From CAZCPB01 sp044223975 (GTDB lineage: Bacteria; Planctomycetota; Phycisphaerae; Phycisphaerales; UBA1924), in contig JBGALI010000016.1 in the NCBI GenBank assembly GCA_044223975.1, positions 1 to 64,000 on the forward strand: 64,000 nucleotides of DNA, in the 5' to 3' direction. Positions within the stretch are counted from its first letter, which is position 1. The number at the start of each line of letters is the position of its first letter. The translations under genes and the position numbers were made by a program. Shown piece after piece: positions 17,232 to 30,019 of this stretch. The notes below the pieces were generated by a model that saw nothing but the letters and a program-made list of their open reading frames with translations, was not told the DNA's origin and ran no database searches.

Positions 17232-17945
17232 TCATTGATCAATCGTATTGTGGTATTCCGAAAATGATTGACCAACCTGATCTTGTGTAATTTCATAAAC
17301 GACTCCGCTTCGTCCTCCAAGCGAAAGAATGGAGCAATCCATTATCAAGAATCCAGGCAGTCTCGCCTTCTCAAGTTGAACAAATGCGCCTTTGACTCTT
17401 CCTCTCGCAGATGCGAGGGATTTACACCGCTTCACCTCAACGGCAACGCGTGTATTCACAACTTGAACCACCATATCGACCTCGCCAGCAACAGGCCGGA
17501 GTCCGCCCAGTTCTGCCATTGCAAAGGCTGCAAGTTCCGTCTGGGCATCGCGACCAGGTGACGAATCCAAATCCATTCCGGGACCCCAGTTATCCTTAAC
17601 CAATCTGCTAAATCGGGGAGCTAGCAGAGGATCTGCAATCAACCGATGGCCCAAAACTCTGACTATCCCATAAATATCCTGCACATCGTGCTTCGAAATT
17701 AAGAACGTCTCTGTGGGTCGATCTGTCATGGGACAACCAGAATCATCTCTGGTGATAGGCAGTTGAACTAACTTGCAAGCATGCGATATTCTAGAATGTG
17801 GAGAGAGCCGCACTCCAAGCTCACAAAACTTGACTATCACGAACTTGGCCATTCTCGCCACGACATCAGGACCTGGCCCCGTCAAATGGTGCTGCAAGCC
17901 TCCGTAGAAAATGCTATTCGCGCCATCACCTAGGGGAGTGGGCAT
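17232..17945 (-). CDS. PD-(D/E)xK nuclease-like hypothetical protein
   Basis: 237 aa, lower GC than its neighbours. The middle part has the pattern SPGRDAQTELAAFAMAE, then GEVDMVV, then VAVEVKRCKS. This is the order Glu...Asp...Glu-x-Lys seen in restriction-endonuclease-like folds and in a family of standalone proteins with GRN-x2-FEL and D...ExKR motifs. It then continues with FVQLEKARLPGFLIMD. A DNA-acting role is an inference. The ATG at 17945 lies only 4 nt behind the thiolase stop. Base composition suggests horizontal gain. Confidence 0.55.
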   Translation of the reverse strand: MPTPLGDGANSIFYGGLQHHLTGPGPDVVARMAKFVIVKFCELGVRLSPHSRISHACKLVQLPITRDDSGCPMTDRPTETFLISKHDVQDIYGIVRVLGHRLIADPLLAPRFSRLVKDNWGPGMDLDSSPGRDAQTELAAFAMAELGGLRPVAGEVDMVVQVVNTRVAVEVKRCKSLASARGRVKGAFVQLEKARLPGFLIMDCSILSLGGRSGVVYEITQDQVGQSFSEYHNTIDQ

Positions 17946-17949
17946 GCAC

Positions 17950-19146
17950 CTACACCTCGACCACCATCGCCACCGCGTTCCCGCCGCCCAGGCACAGGCC
18001 CGCGACGCCGCGCTTGCCGCCGGTGCGCTTGAGCTGGTGGATAAGGGTGGTGAGGACGCGGGCGCCGCTGGCGCCGATGGGGTGGCCCAGGGCGATGCCG
18101 CCGCCGCAGATGTTGAGCTTGCTCTCGGGGATCTCGTGGCCCGCAGCCTTGAGGCCCTTGAGGTTGCAGAGAACCTGGGCGGCGAAGGCTTCGTTGAGCT
18201 CCCAGAGGTCGATGTCCTTGGCGGTGAGCTTGGCCTTCTCGAGGACGCCGATGACGCCGGTGATGGGCGCGGCGAAGATTTCCTTGGGGGCCACGCCGCT
18301 GGTGTGGTAGGCGAGGATTCTGGCGAGGGGCTTGGCGCCGAGCTGCTCGGCCTTGGCGAGGCTGGAGACGAGCAGTGCCGCGGCGCCGTCGGAAATCTGG
18401 CTGGCGTTGGCGGCGGTGATGGTCTCGTGGCCGGGGAGCGAGCGGAGCTTGGAGACCGAGTCGATGGTCGTCTCGGCGCGGATGCCCTCATCGGCGGAGA
18501 CGCCGGGGGACTTCTTGTCGAGGCACTGTTCGCCGGAGAGATTTGAAATCTCAGATTTGAAATAGCCGAGCTTCGTGGCTTCGGCCGCGCGCTGGTGGGA
18601 CTGAACGCTGAAGCGGTCCTGCTCGGCGCGGCTGATCTCGAACTTCTTGGCGATGTGGTCGGCGCTGGTGGTCATGGCGCAGGCCTCAAAGGCGCACCGC
18701 AGACCGTCCCACGCCATCACGTCTTCCATCGAGGTCGGGCCGTACTTCACGCCCTCGCGGATGCGGGCAAAGTGCGGGGCCGCCGTCATGTTCTCAAAGC
18801 CGCCTGCCAGCACAAGCTGGTTGTCGCCGGCCTTGATCGACTGCGCGGCAAGCATCACCGCCTGCAATCCGCTGCCACAGACCTTGTTGATGGTCTGGCA
18901 GGAGATGGTGTCGGGGAGCCCGGCCTTGAGCGCGGCCTGGCGGGCGGGGTTCTGGCCCAGCCCGGCCTGGAGGACGCAGCCCATGATGACCTCGTCGACC
19001 TGGCCCTTGGCGGCGGGGACGTCGGCGAGGACGGCTGCCGCGACGTAGGAGCCGAGGACGGGGGAGGGAACCTTGGACAACCCGCCGAAGAAGCGGCCGA
19101 TGGGGGTGCGCTTGGCGGCGAGGATGACGGGGAAATTGGTGGACAT
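17950..19146 (-). CDS. Acetyl-CoA C-acetyltransferase (thiolase)
   Basis: 398 aa, full-length thiolase. The acyl-binding Cys90 is in the NKVCGSGLQAV motif. The GHP motif has His355 (GGGIALGHPIGASGAR). The second active-site Cys385 is in GLCLGGGNAVAM. The enzyme condenses two acetyl-CoA to acetoacetyl-CoA or works in reverse, in ketone, polyhydroxyalkanoate or fatty acid metabolism. A strong AGGAGG site lies 8 nt before the ATG at 19146. No other genes of these pathways are adjacent. Confidence 0.93.
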   Translation of the reverse strand: MSTNFPVILAAKRTPIGRFFGGLSKVPSPVLGSYVAAAVLADVPAAKGQVDEVIMGCVLQAGLGQNPARQAALKAGLPDTISCQTINKVCGSGLQAVMLAAQSIKAGDNQLVLAGGFENMTAAPHFARIREGVKYGPTSMEDVMAWDGLRCAFEACAMTTSADHIAKKFEISRAEQDRFSVQSHQRAAEATKLGYFKSEISNLSGEQCLDKKSPGVSADEGIRAETTIDSVSKLRSLPGHETITAANASQISDGAAALLVSSLAKAEQLGAKPLARILAYHTSGVAPKEIFAAPITGVIGVLEKAKLTAKDIDLWELNEAFAAQVLCNLKGLKAAGHEIPESKLNICGGGIALGHPIGASGARVLTTLIHQLKRTGGKRGVAGLCLGGGNAVAMVVEV

Positions 19147-19244
19147 GAGCGAGACCTCCTGACTGGAAGCGTAGGAGAAGCAGACGCGCGGATCATGGCG
19201 CGAAGGGACGTCCGGCCATGGGTTCCCTCAGCCTCAGTGGGTTG

Positions 19245-19655
19245 CTAGAGCTCCCCAGAGTTCAGTAGGGCCCTCCAAATGAGGGCGGTAATCGCGAGGC
19301 AGCACACCACGTTTGCCCCAAGACTCCACGCAAGAACTGGTACGACCGACTTCCACGTCTGAAGGTGGTTGGGAAACCGGCGTCGGTGAACTGTTGCCGC
19401 GAGAACTGGAGCCCCCACCGCGGTGAGCGGCATTGCGTAGAGCAGTCCGCCTTCCCTCAGAACGTACGAGAGCCCGACGATTACTACCGTCGGAATGACG
19501 CCCAATGTGATCGCGCGCCAGCGGTCTCCGGCGGTTGGCGGCGATTCAGCTCGCGCCGAAGTGCAAGAGCCGCACTCCGGACACAAGACAGCATTGTCGT
19601 TCGATGGCAGCCCGGAAACGTCGTAGCCGCAGTGCTCACACTTCACCGGTGTCAT
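19245..19655 (-). CDS. Zinc-ribbon membrane protein, hypothetical
   Basis: 136 aa. The N-terminus has a CxxC...CxxC zinc ribbon (CEHCGYDVSG and LCPECGS), followed by three to four hydrophobic segments. The CGYDLxG-type ribbon fused to membrane spans is a recurring small-protein type in planctomycetes. No specific function can be assigned. It is divergent from the next gene. Confidence 0.65.
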   Translation of the reverse strand: MTPVKCEHCGYDVSGLPSNDNAVLCPECGSCTSARAESPPTAGDRWRAITLGVIPTVVIVGLSYVLREGGLLYAMPLTAVGAPVLAATVHRRRFPNHLQTWKSVVPVLAWSLGANVVCCLAITALIWRALLNSGEL

Positions 19656-19717
19656 TGAGCGAATGATAGGAACAACGCCTCCGCGCCCTTCGCGGTAGGC
19701 GACCGGAGGACTTCACC

Positions 19718-20068
19718 ATGGGCCTGCTCGGATTCATGTGGGACGTCTACCAGCAGAACCAGATTAGCGATACGCGAGAGCGCCTCGGCCGTGCGGCGAC
19801 GAGGGTGGAGTCGGCGGGTGAGGATGTCCGTGCGCTGCGGGCGCAGGTTGATCACCTGTCGATGGTGAACATGGCGCTGTGGTCGGTGGTGCGCGAGGAA
19901 CTGGGGCTCGCGGATGAGGAGCTGGCGCGGCGGGTCGAGGAGATCGATCTGAGCGATGGGAAGCTGGATGGGAAGGTGGGCGTGCCGACGCGGGAGTGCG
20001 CCAAGTGCGGGCGGGTGATGGCGGCGCGGCATGAGAGGTGTCTGTATTGCGGGGGTGGGGCGAGGTAG
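19718..20068 (+). CDS. Small coiled-coil/zinc-ribbon protein
   Basis: 116 aa, unknown function. Residues 15-60 form a likely coiled coil (SDTRERLGRAATRVESAGEDVRALRAQVDHL). The C-terminus has a CxxC...CxxC zinc ribbon (CAKCGRVM, CLYCGG). The start at ATG 19718 is suggested by MGLLGFMWDVYQQNQ. It precedes the transposase region but shows no link to it. Confidence 0.6.
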   Translation: MGLLGFMWDVYQQNQISDTRERLGRAATRVESAGEDVRALRAQVDHLSMVNMALWSVVREELGLADEELARRVEEIDLSDGKLDGKVGVPTRECAKCGRVMAARHERCLYCGGGAR

Positions 20069-20439
20069 GCGGCGTTTTTCAGGCCGAAGGCCTCGACCGT
20101 CAGTAGCCGGGGGTGGAGGAGGCTTGGCGACGACACCCCCGGAGCGAGGCGCTCACCCACCTCTTCTCATTTTCCCAGCAGCCTGAAGGGCTGCTCGTTT
20201 GGTCCACATCCGCCAGCACGATGACCCCTTCGGGGTCTGGATTCTCGCACCACGTGTTCCGGGGGTGGCGCTCGCAGAGTTTCGCTTCACCCCCGGCTCC
20301 TGACGTTGCAGCCCTTCGGGCTGACCGGAATGCGACTCCACCAGTTCACCGCACTCGGCCCGAGCTATTTCGGCGCGCATGTCCCTTACGCCGCGGCCAC
20401 GTTGACACTTCGCGCTCAGCGCGGCAGCATAACGCGACC
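20069..20439. repeat. Palindrome-rich left flank of the transposase
   Basis: 370 nt ahead of the transposase, filled with hairpins. These are a GGGGGTG...CACCCCC unit at about 20106-20142, a 38-nt unit at 20259-20296 (CCGGGGGTGGCG...CACCCCCGG), and CAGCCCTTCGGGCTG at 20309-20323. A variant lies near 20183-20197, and CCCCTTCGGGG at 20225-20235. The 38-nt unit and the CAGCCC palindrome recur at the right flank. Confidence 0.75.
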
Positions 20440-20892
20440 ATGGCCTCCACACTCACCAAGATTCTGCTGCACATCACGTTCTCGACCAAGGACCGTGCGC
20501 CGCTGCTGCCGGCCTCGATCGAATCGGACCTGTACGCGTACATTGGCGGCATCTGCCGACGCATGAACTCGCCGCTCTTGGCGATGGGCGGTACGGCGAA
20601 CCACGTGCACATGATGGTCAGCCTCGGCAAGATCGCTTCGCTCGCCGATCTCATGCTGAACGTCAAGCGGGACTCGTCGAAGTGGATCAAGGGGAAGGAT
20701 GCCGCGCTTCATGAGTTTGGATGGCAAGACGGGTACTTTGGCTTCTCAATCGGAGAGTCGGGCGTCAAGGCGCTGCGGACGTACATCGCGGGTCAGAAAG
20801 AGCACCACAAGGAGATCGACTTCAAGGACGAGGTAAGGACGTTGCTCAGGAAGTACCGCATGGAATGGGACGAGCGGTACGTCTGGGATTGA
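20440..20892 (+). CDS. IS200/IS605-family transposase (Y1, HUH)
   Basis: 150 aa. The HUH motif is H55-V-H57 in TANHVHMMVSL. The probable nucleophile is Tyr115 in LRTYIAGQKEHH. The length and these motifs fit the single-domain Y1 transposases that cut and join single-stranded DNA at hairpins. No tnpB gene is present. Both flanks carry matching palindromes, so it looks like a complete element or a REP-type system. The ATG at 20440 matches the family start. Confidence 0.9.
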   Translation: MASTLTKILLHITFSTKDRAPLLPASIESDLYAYIGGICRRMNSPLLAMGGTANHVHMMVSLGKIASLADLMLNVKRDSSKWIKGKDAALHEFGWQDGYFGFSIGESGVKALRTYIAGQKEHHKEIDFKDEVRTLLRKYRMEWDERYVWD

Positions 20893-20901
20893 CTTCACGA
20901 G

Positions 20902-21050
20902 CAGCCCTTCGGGCTGCGGGACATGGGGGCCCTGTTCCGGGGGTGGCGCTCGCGGAGCCTCGCTTCACCCCCGGCTACTGACGCCCAGCCCTTCGGGCTG
21001 AAAACACCCACCGGTCGCGCTCGAAGACTCGCTCCACCGGTGGCTACATT
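20902..21050. repeat. Palindrome-rich right flank of the transposase
   Basis: It contains CAGCCCTTCGGGCTG twice (20902-20916, 20986-21000). A near copy of the 38-nt left-flank hairpin (20937-20974, CCGGGGGTGGCG...CACCCCCGG) lies between them. A further hairpin with CCACCGGT/ACCGGTGG arms is at about 21010-21044. It ends about 40 nt before the next gene. Confidence 0.75.
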
Positions 21051-21091
21051 CCTGCACCCCTTTGTGGTGCTTTGAAACTACGGAGAAGACC

Positions 21092-22756
21092 ATGGCAGAC
21101 TCGACCCGGCTCACCCTTCCCGCCGACTCCAACCAGGCCCTTGGCCTTGCGCAGTTCGCGATTGACTTCATGGGCAGCGAGCCCGGGAAGCGCGGCGAAC
21201 CGGATAAGTCGGTGCTCGAGCGTACTTCGATGTTCCACACCGACGCCTGCCTGTGCGGGTACTCGGCGCTGGCGCTTGGGACCAACGCGCCGACGGTGCT
21301 GAGGAATGAGGCGCTGCAGTACACGGTTAATACTGGGGGCGGCACCGCGGCCAAGCCGCTGGGGCGGGCCAAGCGGGCCGGCGCGACGGTGTTCGGGTCG
21401 AGCGTCGAGGTCGCGCCCGAGAAAGCCATCGTGGCCAACGTTGCCGCGGTGCGGGAGTGGGACTCCAACGGCACCAACTTCGGCTACAGCGCCGAGCGCC
21501 CCCACCACCGCGCGGGAGAGTTCGGACACAACGACTTCTACTCGGTGCCGGTTGCCGCGGCTCAGATGTGCGGGCTGGACGGGGCGACGGCGCTGAAGGG
21601 CATGGTCCTGCTCGATGAGATCCGCGGCAGACTCGCCGAGGTCTTCAGCCTCAAGACGTACAAGATCGACCACGTTGTGCACGGCGCCATCGGCTCCGCG
21701 GCCGTCTTCGGCGCGATGATGGGCGCCACCGCGGCGCAGATCGAGTCGGCGATCGGCATGATCGTGGCCCACGCGATCCCGTTCCGCGCCATCCGGCACG
21801 GCCACCAGCTCTCCGACAGCAAGGGCGCCAGCGCCGCAATCACCACCGAGTTTGCGATCCAGTCGGTGAAGCGGTCGATGGCCGGCTTTGTGGGCCCCAA
21901 GGACATTTTCCGGAACCCCGAGGCGATCTTCAATCTGTTCAGCGTCAAGCTCGGCGCGGCAGGGTTCGACAAGGCCGCGCTCGAGGGAATGAAGAAGGGC
22001 AGCCGCTCGCCGTTTGACCTGGTGCTCAGCCGCGCCGGGGCGGATTTCACGGTGATGGGGATGCACTTCAAGCTGGGGCTGTACGAGCACCAGTCGGCGG
22101 GAGCGCTACAGGGGCTGATCGACCTGCTCGCCAAGCACCCGTCGCTGCTCACCAGCCACGGGCAGCCGGGGGACCGGTTCAGGAAGATCGTGGTGCGGGC
22201 CTACGAACCGGCGTTCAGCATCATCGGCGACCCGCACAAGCGCGACCCGCACACGCGCCAGTCGGCGGACCACTCGATGCTCTACCTGTTCTGCACCAAG
22301 CTGCGCAAGGCGATCGAGCTGCACGCGGCCCAGGGCGAGAAGCAGGTCGGGCACCGGCTGGGCTGGAAGGAGCTCATGCTCCTGCCGCACGATTTCACGC
22401 ACGACGCGATCGTTCACCCGGTGACGCGCGGGCTGATGGCGAAGATGACGTTCGAGCACGGCGGGCCGGACTACGACGCGAGGTACCCCGACGGGATCCC
22501 GACGTCGATCGTGATCACCGACGACGAGGGCGCGACGCACGACTCGGGGATGGTCATGTACCCCGCGGGCCACGCGCGGAACACGACCGCGGATCTCAAG
22601 GACATCCTGGCGCACAAGTGGGGCAAGCTGGGGGCGTTGGTGGCCACGAGCCCCGCGCCGCTGATCGAGCGGTTGAACGGAGTCGGAGCGGCGCCAGCGG
22701 CCACGCTTCCTTCGCTCTACGCGTTCGACCTGTCGGTGCGCGGGAAGTTCGAGTAG
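21092..22756 (+). CDS. MmgE/PrpD family protein
   Basis: 554 aa. It has the MmgE/PrpD fold signatures: DTDACLCGYSALALG-like N-terminus (HTDACLCGYSAL), EFGHNDFYSVPVAAAQ, GAIGSAAVFGAMMGATAAQIESAIGMI and SDSKGASAAITTEFAIQSV. PrpD dehydrates 2-methylcitrate in propionate breakdown. No prpB or prpC gene lies nearby, so the substrate is uncertain. The ATG at 21092 follows a CGGAGAAG ribosome-binding site. Confidence 0.85.
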   Translation: MADSTRLTLPADSNQALGLAQFAIDFMGSEPGKRGEPDKSVLERTSMFHTDACLCGYSALALGTNAPTVLRNEALQYTVNTGGGTAAKPLGRAKRAGATVFGSSVEVAPEKAIVANVAAVREWDSNGTNFGYSAERPHHRAGEFGHNDFYSVPVAAAQMCGLDGATALKGMVLLDEIRGRLAEVFSLKTYKIDHVVHGAIGSAAVFGAMMGATAAQIESAIGMIVAHAIPFRAIRHGHQLSDSKGASAAITTEFAIQSVKRSMAGFVGPKDIFRNPEAIFNLFSVKLGAAGFDKAALEGMKKGSRSPFDLVLSRAGADFTVMGMHFKLGLYEHQSAGALQGLIDLLAKHPSLLTSHGQPGDRFRKIVVRAYEPAFSIIGDPHKRDPHTRQSADHSMLYLFCTKLRKAIELHAAQGEKQVGHRLGWKELMLLPHDFTHDAIVHPVTRGLMAKMTFEHGGPDYDARYPDGIPTSIVITDDEGATHDSGMVMYPAGHARNTTADLKDILAHKWGKLGALVATSPAPLIERLNGVGAAPAATLPSLYAFDLSVRGKFE

Positions 22757-22853
22757 CCGAATCTGTGCGGATCCTGACCGAAGGTAAGCCGCAGCGTCGA
22801 CGGTGAGACGTCGAGCGGCCCGGGCGCTCGCACGCTCATGTCGAATGGTGCAG

Positions 22854-22886
22854 AAAAAAACAGCCCGCCCTCTCGCGAGGGCGGGC
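22854..22886 (-). terminator. Rho-independent terminator
   Basis: A perfect 10-bp stem (22863-22872/22877-22886, GC-rich, 4-nt loop) is followed on the minus strand by seven T (22854-22860). It lies 48 nt behind the stop of the sorting-tail protein gene at 22934. Confidence 0.93.
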
Positions 22887-22933
22887 CGCGACGAATCGAG
22901 TCCGAGGATGGCCCCGGAGAAACGGAGTCGTGC

Positions 22934-23629
22934 TCAGCGCCGACGGCGGCGGGCGACGAAGAGGCCGGCCGCGCCCAGGAGAGCGGGGGCCGCGGGGGCG
23001 GGGATTGTGTAGCAGACGGGGAACGCGGTCGAGTAGTTGCCCCAGTCGGTGACCTGGAGGCCGGGGTTGCCGAGCGAGTCGATGGCGCCGTCGCCGCCGC
23101 CGCCGCCCGACGTGAAGACGTCGAAGCAGATCTGCTGGCCGGGGACCGCCCCGATGTCAGCGATCTTGACGCTCATGGTCACCGAGCTGGTGTCCTTGCT
23201 GATGGTGAGGCCGGGGGTGCTGTTGTAGGTGGCGCCGTTGAGCTGCCAGCCGGAGCCGTTCCAGCCGCGGTTCTCGAGACCGTTGCCGCTGTCGACCCAG
23301 CCGCCGAGCCACGTTTCAGCGCCGGGGTTGGCGCCGCCCTGGCCCCAGCCGATGGGCCGGTTCCAGCCGTTGCCGGCGTTGTCACCGCCGGGAGCGGAGT
23401 CGATCATGATCATGTACTTGCCCCAGTCGGTCCCGACGGGGTCACCGGCGAGGTTGATCTTGAAGCTGACGTCGGTGGCGTTGCTGGAAACCTCGACGGA
23501 GAGGATGTCCAGAATGCCGCCGCCGGCGCCCGTGAACACGTCGCCGGTGCTGTCGCCAAACGTCACGCTCGCCGACGCAGCGGCGGTGAGTGACAAACCT
23601 GCCAGAACGGAAGCAAGTGTCTTCAGCAT
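22934..23629 (-). CDS. Secreted protein with PEP-CTERM-like sorting tail
   Basis: 231 aa. The signal peptide is MLKTLASVLAGLSLTAAASAS. The body is beta-rich (SVEVSSNATDVSFKINLAG, YMIMIDSAPGG, SVTMSVKIADIG) without a recognised family. The tail IPAPAAPALLGAAGLFVARRRRR has the Pro-rich motif, hydrophobic stretch and Arg cluster of exosortase-type substrates. Its own terminator follows, so it is monocistronic. Confidence 0.75.
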   Translation of the reverse strand: MLKTLASVLAGLSLTAAASASVTFGDSTGDVFTGAGGGILDILSVEVSSNATDVSFKINLAGDPVGTDWGKYMIMIDSAPGGDNAGNGWNRPIGWGQGGANPGAETWLGGWVDSGNGLENRGWNGSGWQLNGATYNSTPGLTISKDTSSVTMSVKIADIGAVPGQQICFDVFTSGGGGGDGAIDSLGNPGLQVTDWGNYSTAFPVCYTIPAPAAPALLGAAGLFVARRRRR

Positions 23630-23794
23630 GTCTCTTCAACTCCTATGACTCGGTAAATGCGCACGGGCCGCGATTGGAAACTGGTTCCAGTATAAGAGAA
23701 CGGCATCCCTAAGCAATACCAAAACCACTTCACCGCCACTCGTTCTTGCTGGGGTTTTACCCGAAAATTCGCGGTCGGCCCTGTGGAATTCGGG

Positions 23795-24867
23795 TCAGTG
23801 ACCACTGGGGAGGGGTGAACGCCCCAGGAAGGCGGAATCCCGCGCTTTCGGGCCCGTCACCGCCGCGCAGAACGCGGAGTACTCAGCCGACGCACGGTCG
23901 AGATCGGCATCGAAATAGGCCAGGAAAACCACCGGCCCAGTGCCCCTGCCGCGGAGGATGTCGCCCGGCGATCCGCCCTGAGTGCCGCGAACTCGCCGCG
24001 CGATCGTGCCCCGTGTGGCGTCGGCGAGGAGTTCGGACAGAGAAGTGCTGTGCCTGCCCCCGTCGCCCTCCATCAGGAACATCGTCAGAGCCCAGACCTG
24101 GGCGTAGTAGATCAGGGCGGGGTCGGAGCCGCCCTCAATCGACTTGGCCGGGGAGCCCGCCAGCAGGTCCGGGAGCGAGACCAGCGTGCGACGATTGACC
24201 GCATCGCGGAGCTGGTCGAACCGCTCGAGGTTCGACCAGGGCAGGAACTCGGGCTCGGCCGGATCGTCGGCGCGCCAGCGGAAGCCTTCCATCACGGTCG
24301 CGATTCCTTCCTCGAGCCAGACCGGGAGCGGCTCGCGGAAGGTGGACTGCGAGTACTGGTGCCACCCCTCGTGGGCGATCAGCGAGAACGTGTCGCGCGG
24401 GCCGATGTCGTAGAGGATCGAGCGGCCGCCGGTCGTCACGCCGCCGCGGATGATCTGCTGGTACGCGGCTCCCGAAGTGCCGAGGAGTTGTGCCGCGGCG
24501 CGGCTCCATTGAGGGCGGTTGGCGAGGATGTACGTGTCGAGCGTCTGGGGCGGCGGGGGCAGCGGACCGAACGCGGTGCGGTAGCGCGCCAGCGCGGTCT
24601 CCGCGAACTCCGGCACGCGGCTGGAGATGATGCCAGGCCCCAGAGTCGTGAAGATGCGGTAGGACGGTGTGGTGATCACGCGGCCGGTCGCCGTGCCAAA
24701 CGTCCACGGTTCTTCGGAGAGAATGGGGACGGCGCGCGAAGGTGTTGCGGCATCGGCTGCCGCGGCGGGCTTGGCCGCGGAGTCGCGCGTGTCGGAGCAG
24801 GCGCTCGCGAGCACGAGCAGCGACGCACCGACAGCCGCCGCGGCAATGCACGAGCGAGACCGACGCA

Positions 24868-24868
<1 letters not shown>
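23795..24868 (-). CDS. DUF1570-like lipoprotein, putative metalloprotease
   Basis: 357 aa. A lipobox-type signal ends at Cys24 (LVLASAC). The body has a zinc-peptidase-like motif H166-E-G-W-H170, with a likely third ligand Glu186/187 in PVWLEEGIATVMEG. This HExxH...E layout is the gluzincin pattern seen in DUF1570 proteins. It is presumably anchored in the envelope. The ATG at 24868 overlaps the valS stop by one nt (TGATG), so translation is coupled to valS. Confidence 0.75.
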
Positions 24869-28965
<4,097 letters not shown>

Positions 28966-28989
28966 TGAGGACGATGGTACGGGGAGGAA

Positions 28990-29013
28990 GGCACCGAGGC
29001 ACGGAGGCACGAA
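28990..29013. repeat. 8-bp repeat (GGCACGGA type) before TPR gene
   Basis: Three units GGCACCGA, GGCACGGA, GGCACGAA end exactly at the GTG start of the TPR gene. The GGAGG across units 2/3 may serve as ribosome-binding site. It has the same 8-bp period as the GTGACGGA arrays but another sequence. Confidence 0.75.
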
Positions 29014-30006
29014 GTGGAACCAGGCGCGGGCACCCATTCGACGACTCGAGGCAAGACGTGGATTGCGCTGGGTGCGCTGGCGCTGGCCCTGGGCGCCGGG
29101 GGGTACGCGTTCAGGCTGGCATGGACCTCGGGCGGCGCGACCCCGGAGCACGCGGCGGGCGCCCCGACCAAGGGCAGCGCCGCGCCCGCCACCGCATCGG
29201 CGATCATGCAATCGGCCCAGTCCTACATGCGGCAGGGTGAGGTCGAGAAGGCCGAGACCATTCTCGCCGAGGCCTCGCGCCAGTACGCGACCGACCAGGC
29301 GCTGCACGTGGCCTATGCCGACGTCCTGATGTCGCGCGGCAAGGTGGCCGAGGCGTACGCGCAGTACGAGCAGGCGCTGGCGATCGGGCCACGGGAAGGG
29401 ACGCTCGAGTTCACGGCCGGCACCGCGGCCAACATGGCGGGGATGTCCGAGCGCGCCGTCGAGCACTATTCAGCCGCGCAGACGGCGGACAAGACCAACC
29501 CCAAGTACCCGCTGTACCTCGGGCAGGTACAGCTCAAGCTGGGCCAGGCGGACGAGGCCAAGGCGAGCATCCTGCGGGCGGCGCTCCTGGACCCCGAGCA
29601 GGCGATCGCGTGGGGCACGCTCGCGGACGTGGCCCTGCGCGAGAACAACCTCGACCTGGCGCTTCAGCACATCGCCAAGGCGCGCAAGCTCGAGCCGGGT
29701 GTCGCGACGTGGCGGCTCATCGAGTGCCGGGCACTCACGAGGCAGGGACAGCCGGAGAAGGGCGTGCAACTGCTGATCACGCTCGGCGACAGCGAGAAGT
29801 TCAGCGGGCCGGTGCTGAAGCAGATCGGCGAGTGCTACGGCATGCTCAAAAAGCCCGGCGACGCGGCCGCGGTGTACACCAAGGCGTCGGATGCGCACCC
29901 GGAGGACGGGGCGCTGGCGCGTGAGGCCGCGGACTGGGCCAAGCGCGCGAGCGACGCCAATGCCGAGGCGCGGCTCGATGAGCGGGCGCGCCGGCTGGGC
30001 AAGTAG
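29014..30006 (+). CDS. TPR-repeat protein with N-terminal anchor
   Basis: 330 aa. A hydrophobic segment at about 14-32 (TWIALGALALALGAGGYAF) suggests an N-terminal membrane anchor. A spacer follows, then about six tetratricopeptide repeats (e.g. GEVEKAETILAEASRQY, GKVAEAYAQYEQALAIGP, NNLDLALQHIAKARKLEP). TPR proteins are scaffolds; the partner is unknown. The GTG at 29014 has GGAGG 7 nt ahead. It is divergent from valS with 48 nt between starts. Confidence 0.75.
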   Translation: MEPGAGTHSTTRGKTWIALGALALALGAGGYAFRLAWTSGGATPEHAAGAPTKGSAAPATASAIMQSAQSYMRQGEVEKAETILAEASRQYATDQALHVAYADVLMSRGKVAEAYAQYEQALAIGPREGTLEFTAGTAANMAGMSERAVEHYSAAQTADKTNPKYPLYLGQVQLKLGQADEAKASILRAALLDPEQAIAWGTLADVALRENNLDLALQHIAKARKLEPGVATWRLIECRALTRQGQPEKGVQLLITLGDSEKFSGPVLKQIGECYGMLKKPGDAAAVYTKASDAHPEDGALAREAADWAKRASDANAEARLDERARRLGK

Positions 30007-30019
30007 GGTCCTGCGGGCT

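Noticed and set aside
17087..17320. 77-aa minus frame inside the low-GC island
   Set aside because: It overlaps both the 17232 gene and the 16911 frame, with no ribosome-binding site or recognisable pattern.
28966..29466. Longer valS start up to 29466
   Set aside because: The extra 167 residues are the shadow of the divergent TPR gene and lack similarity to ValRS; the ATG at 28965 fits the family.
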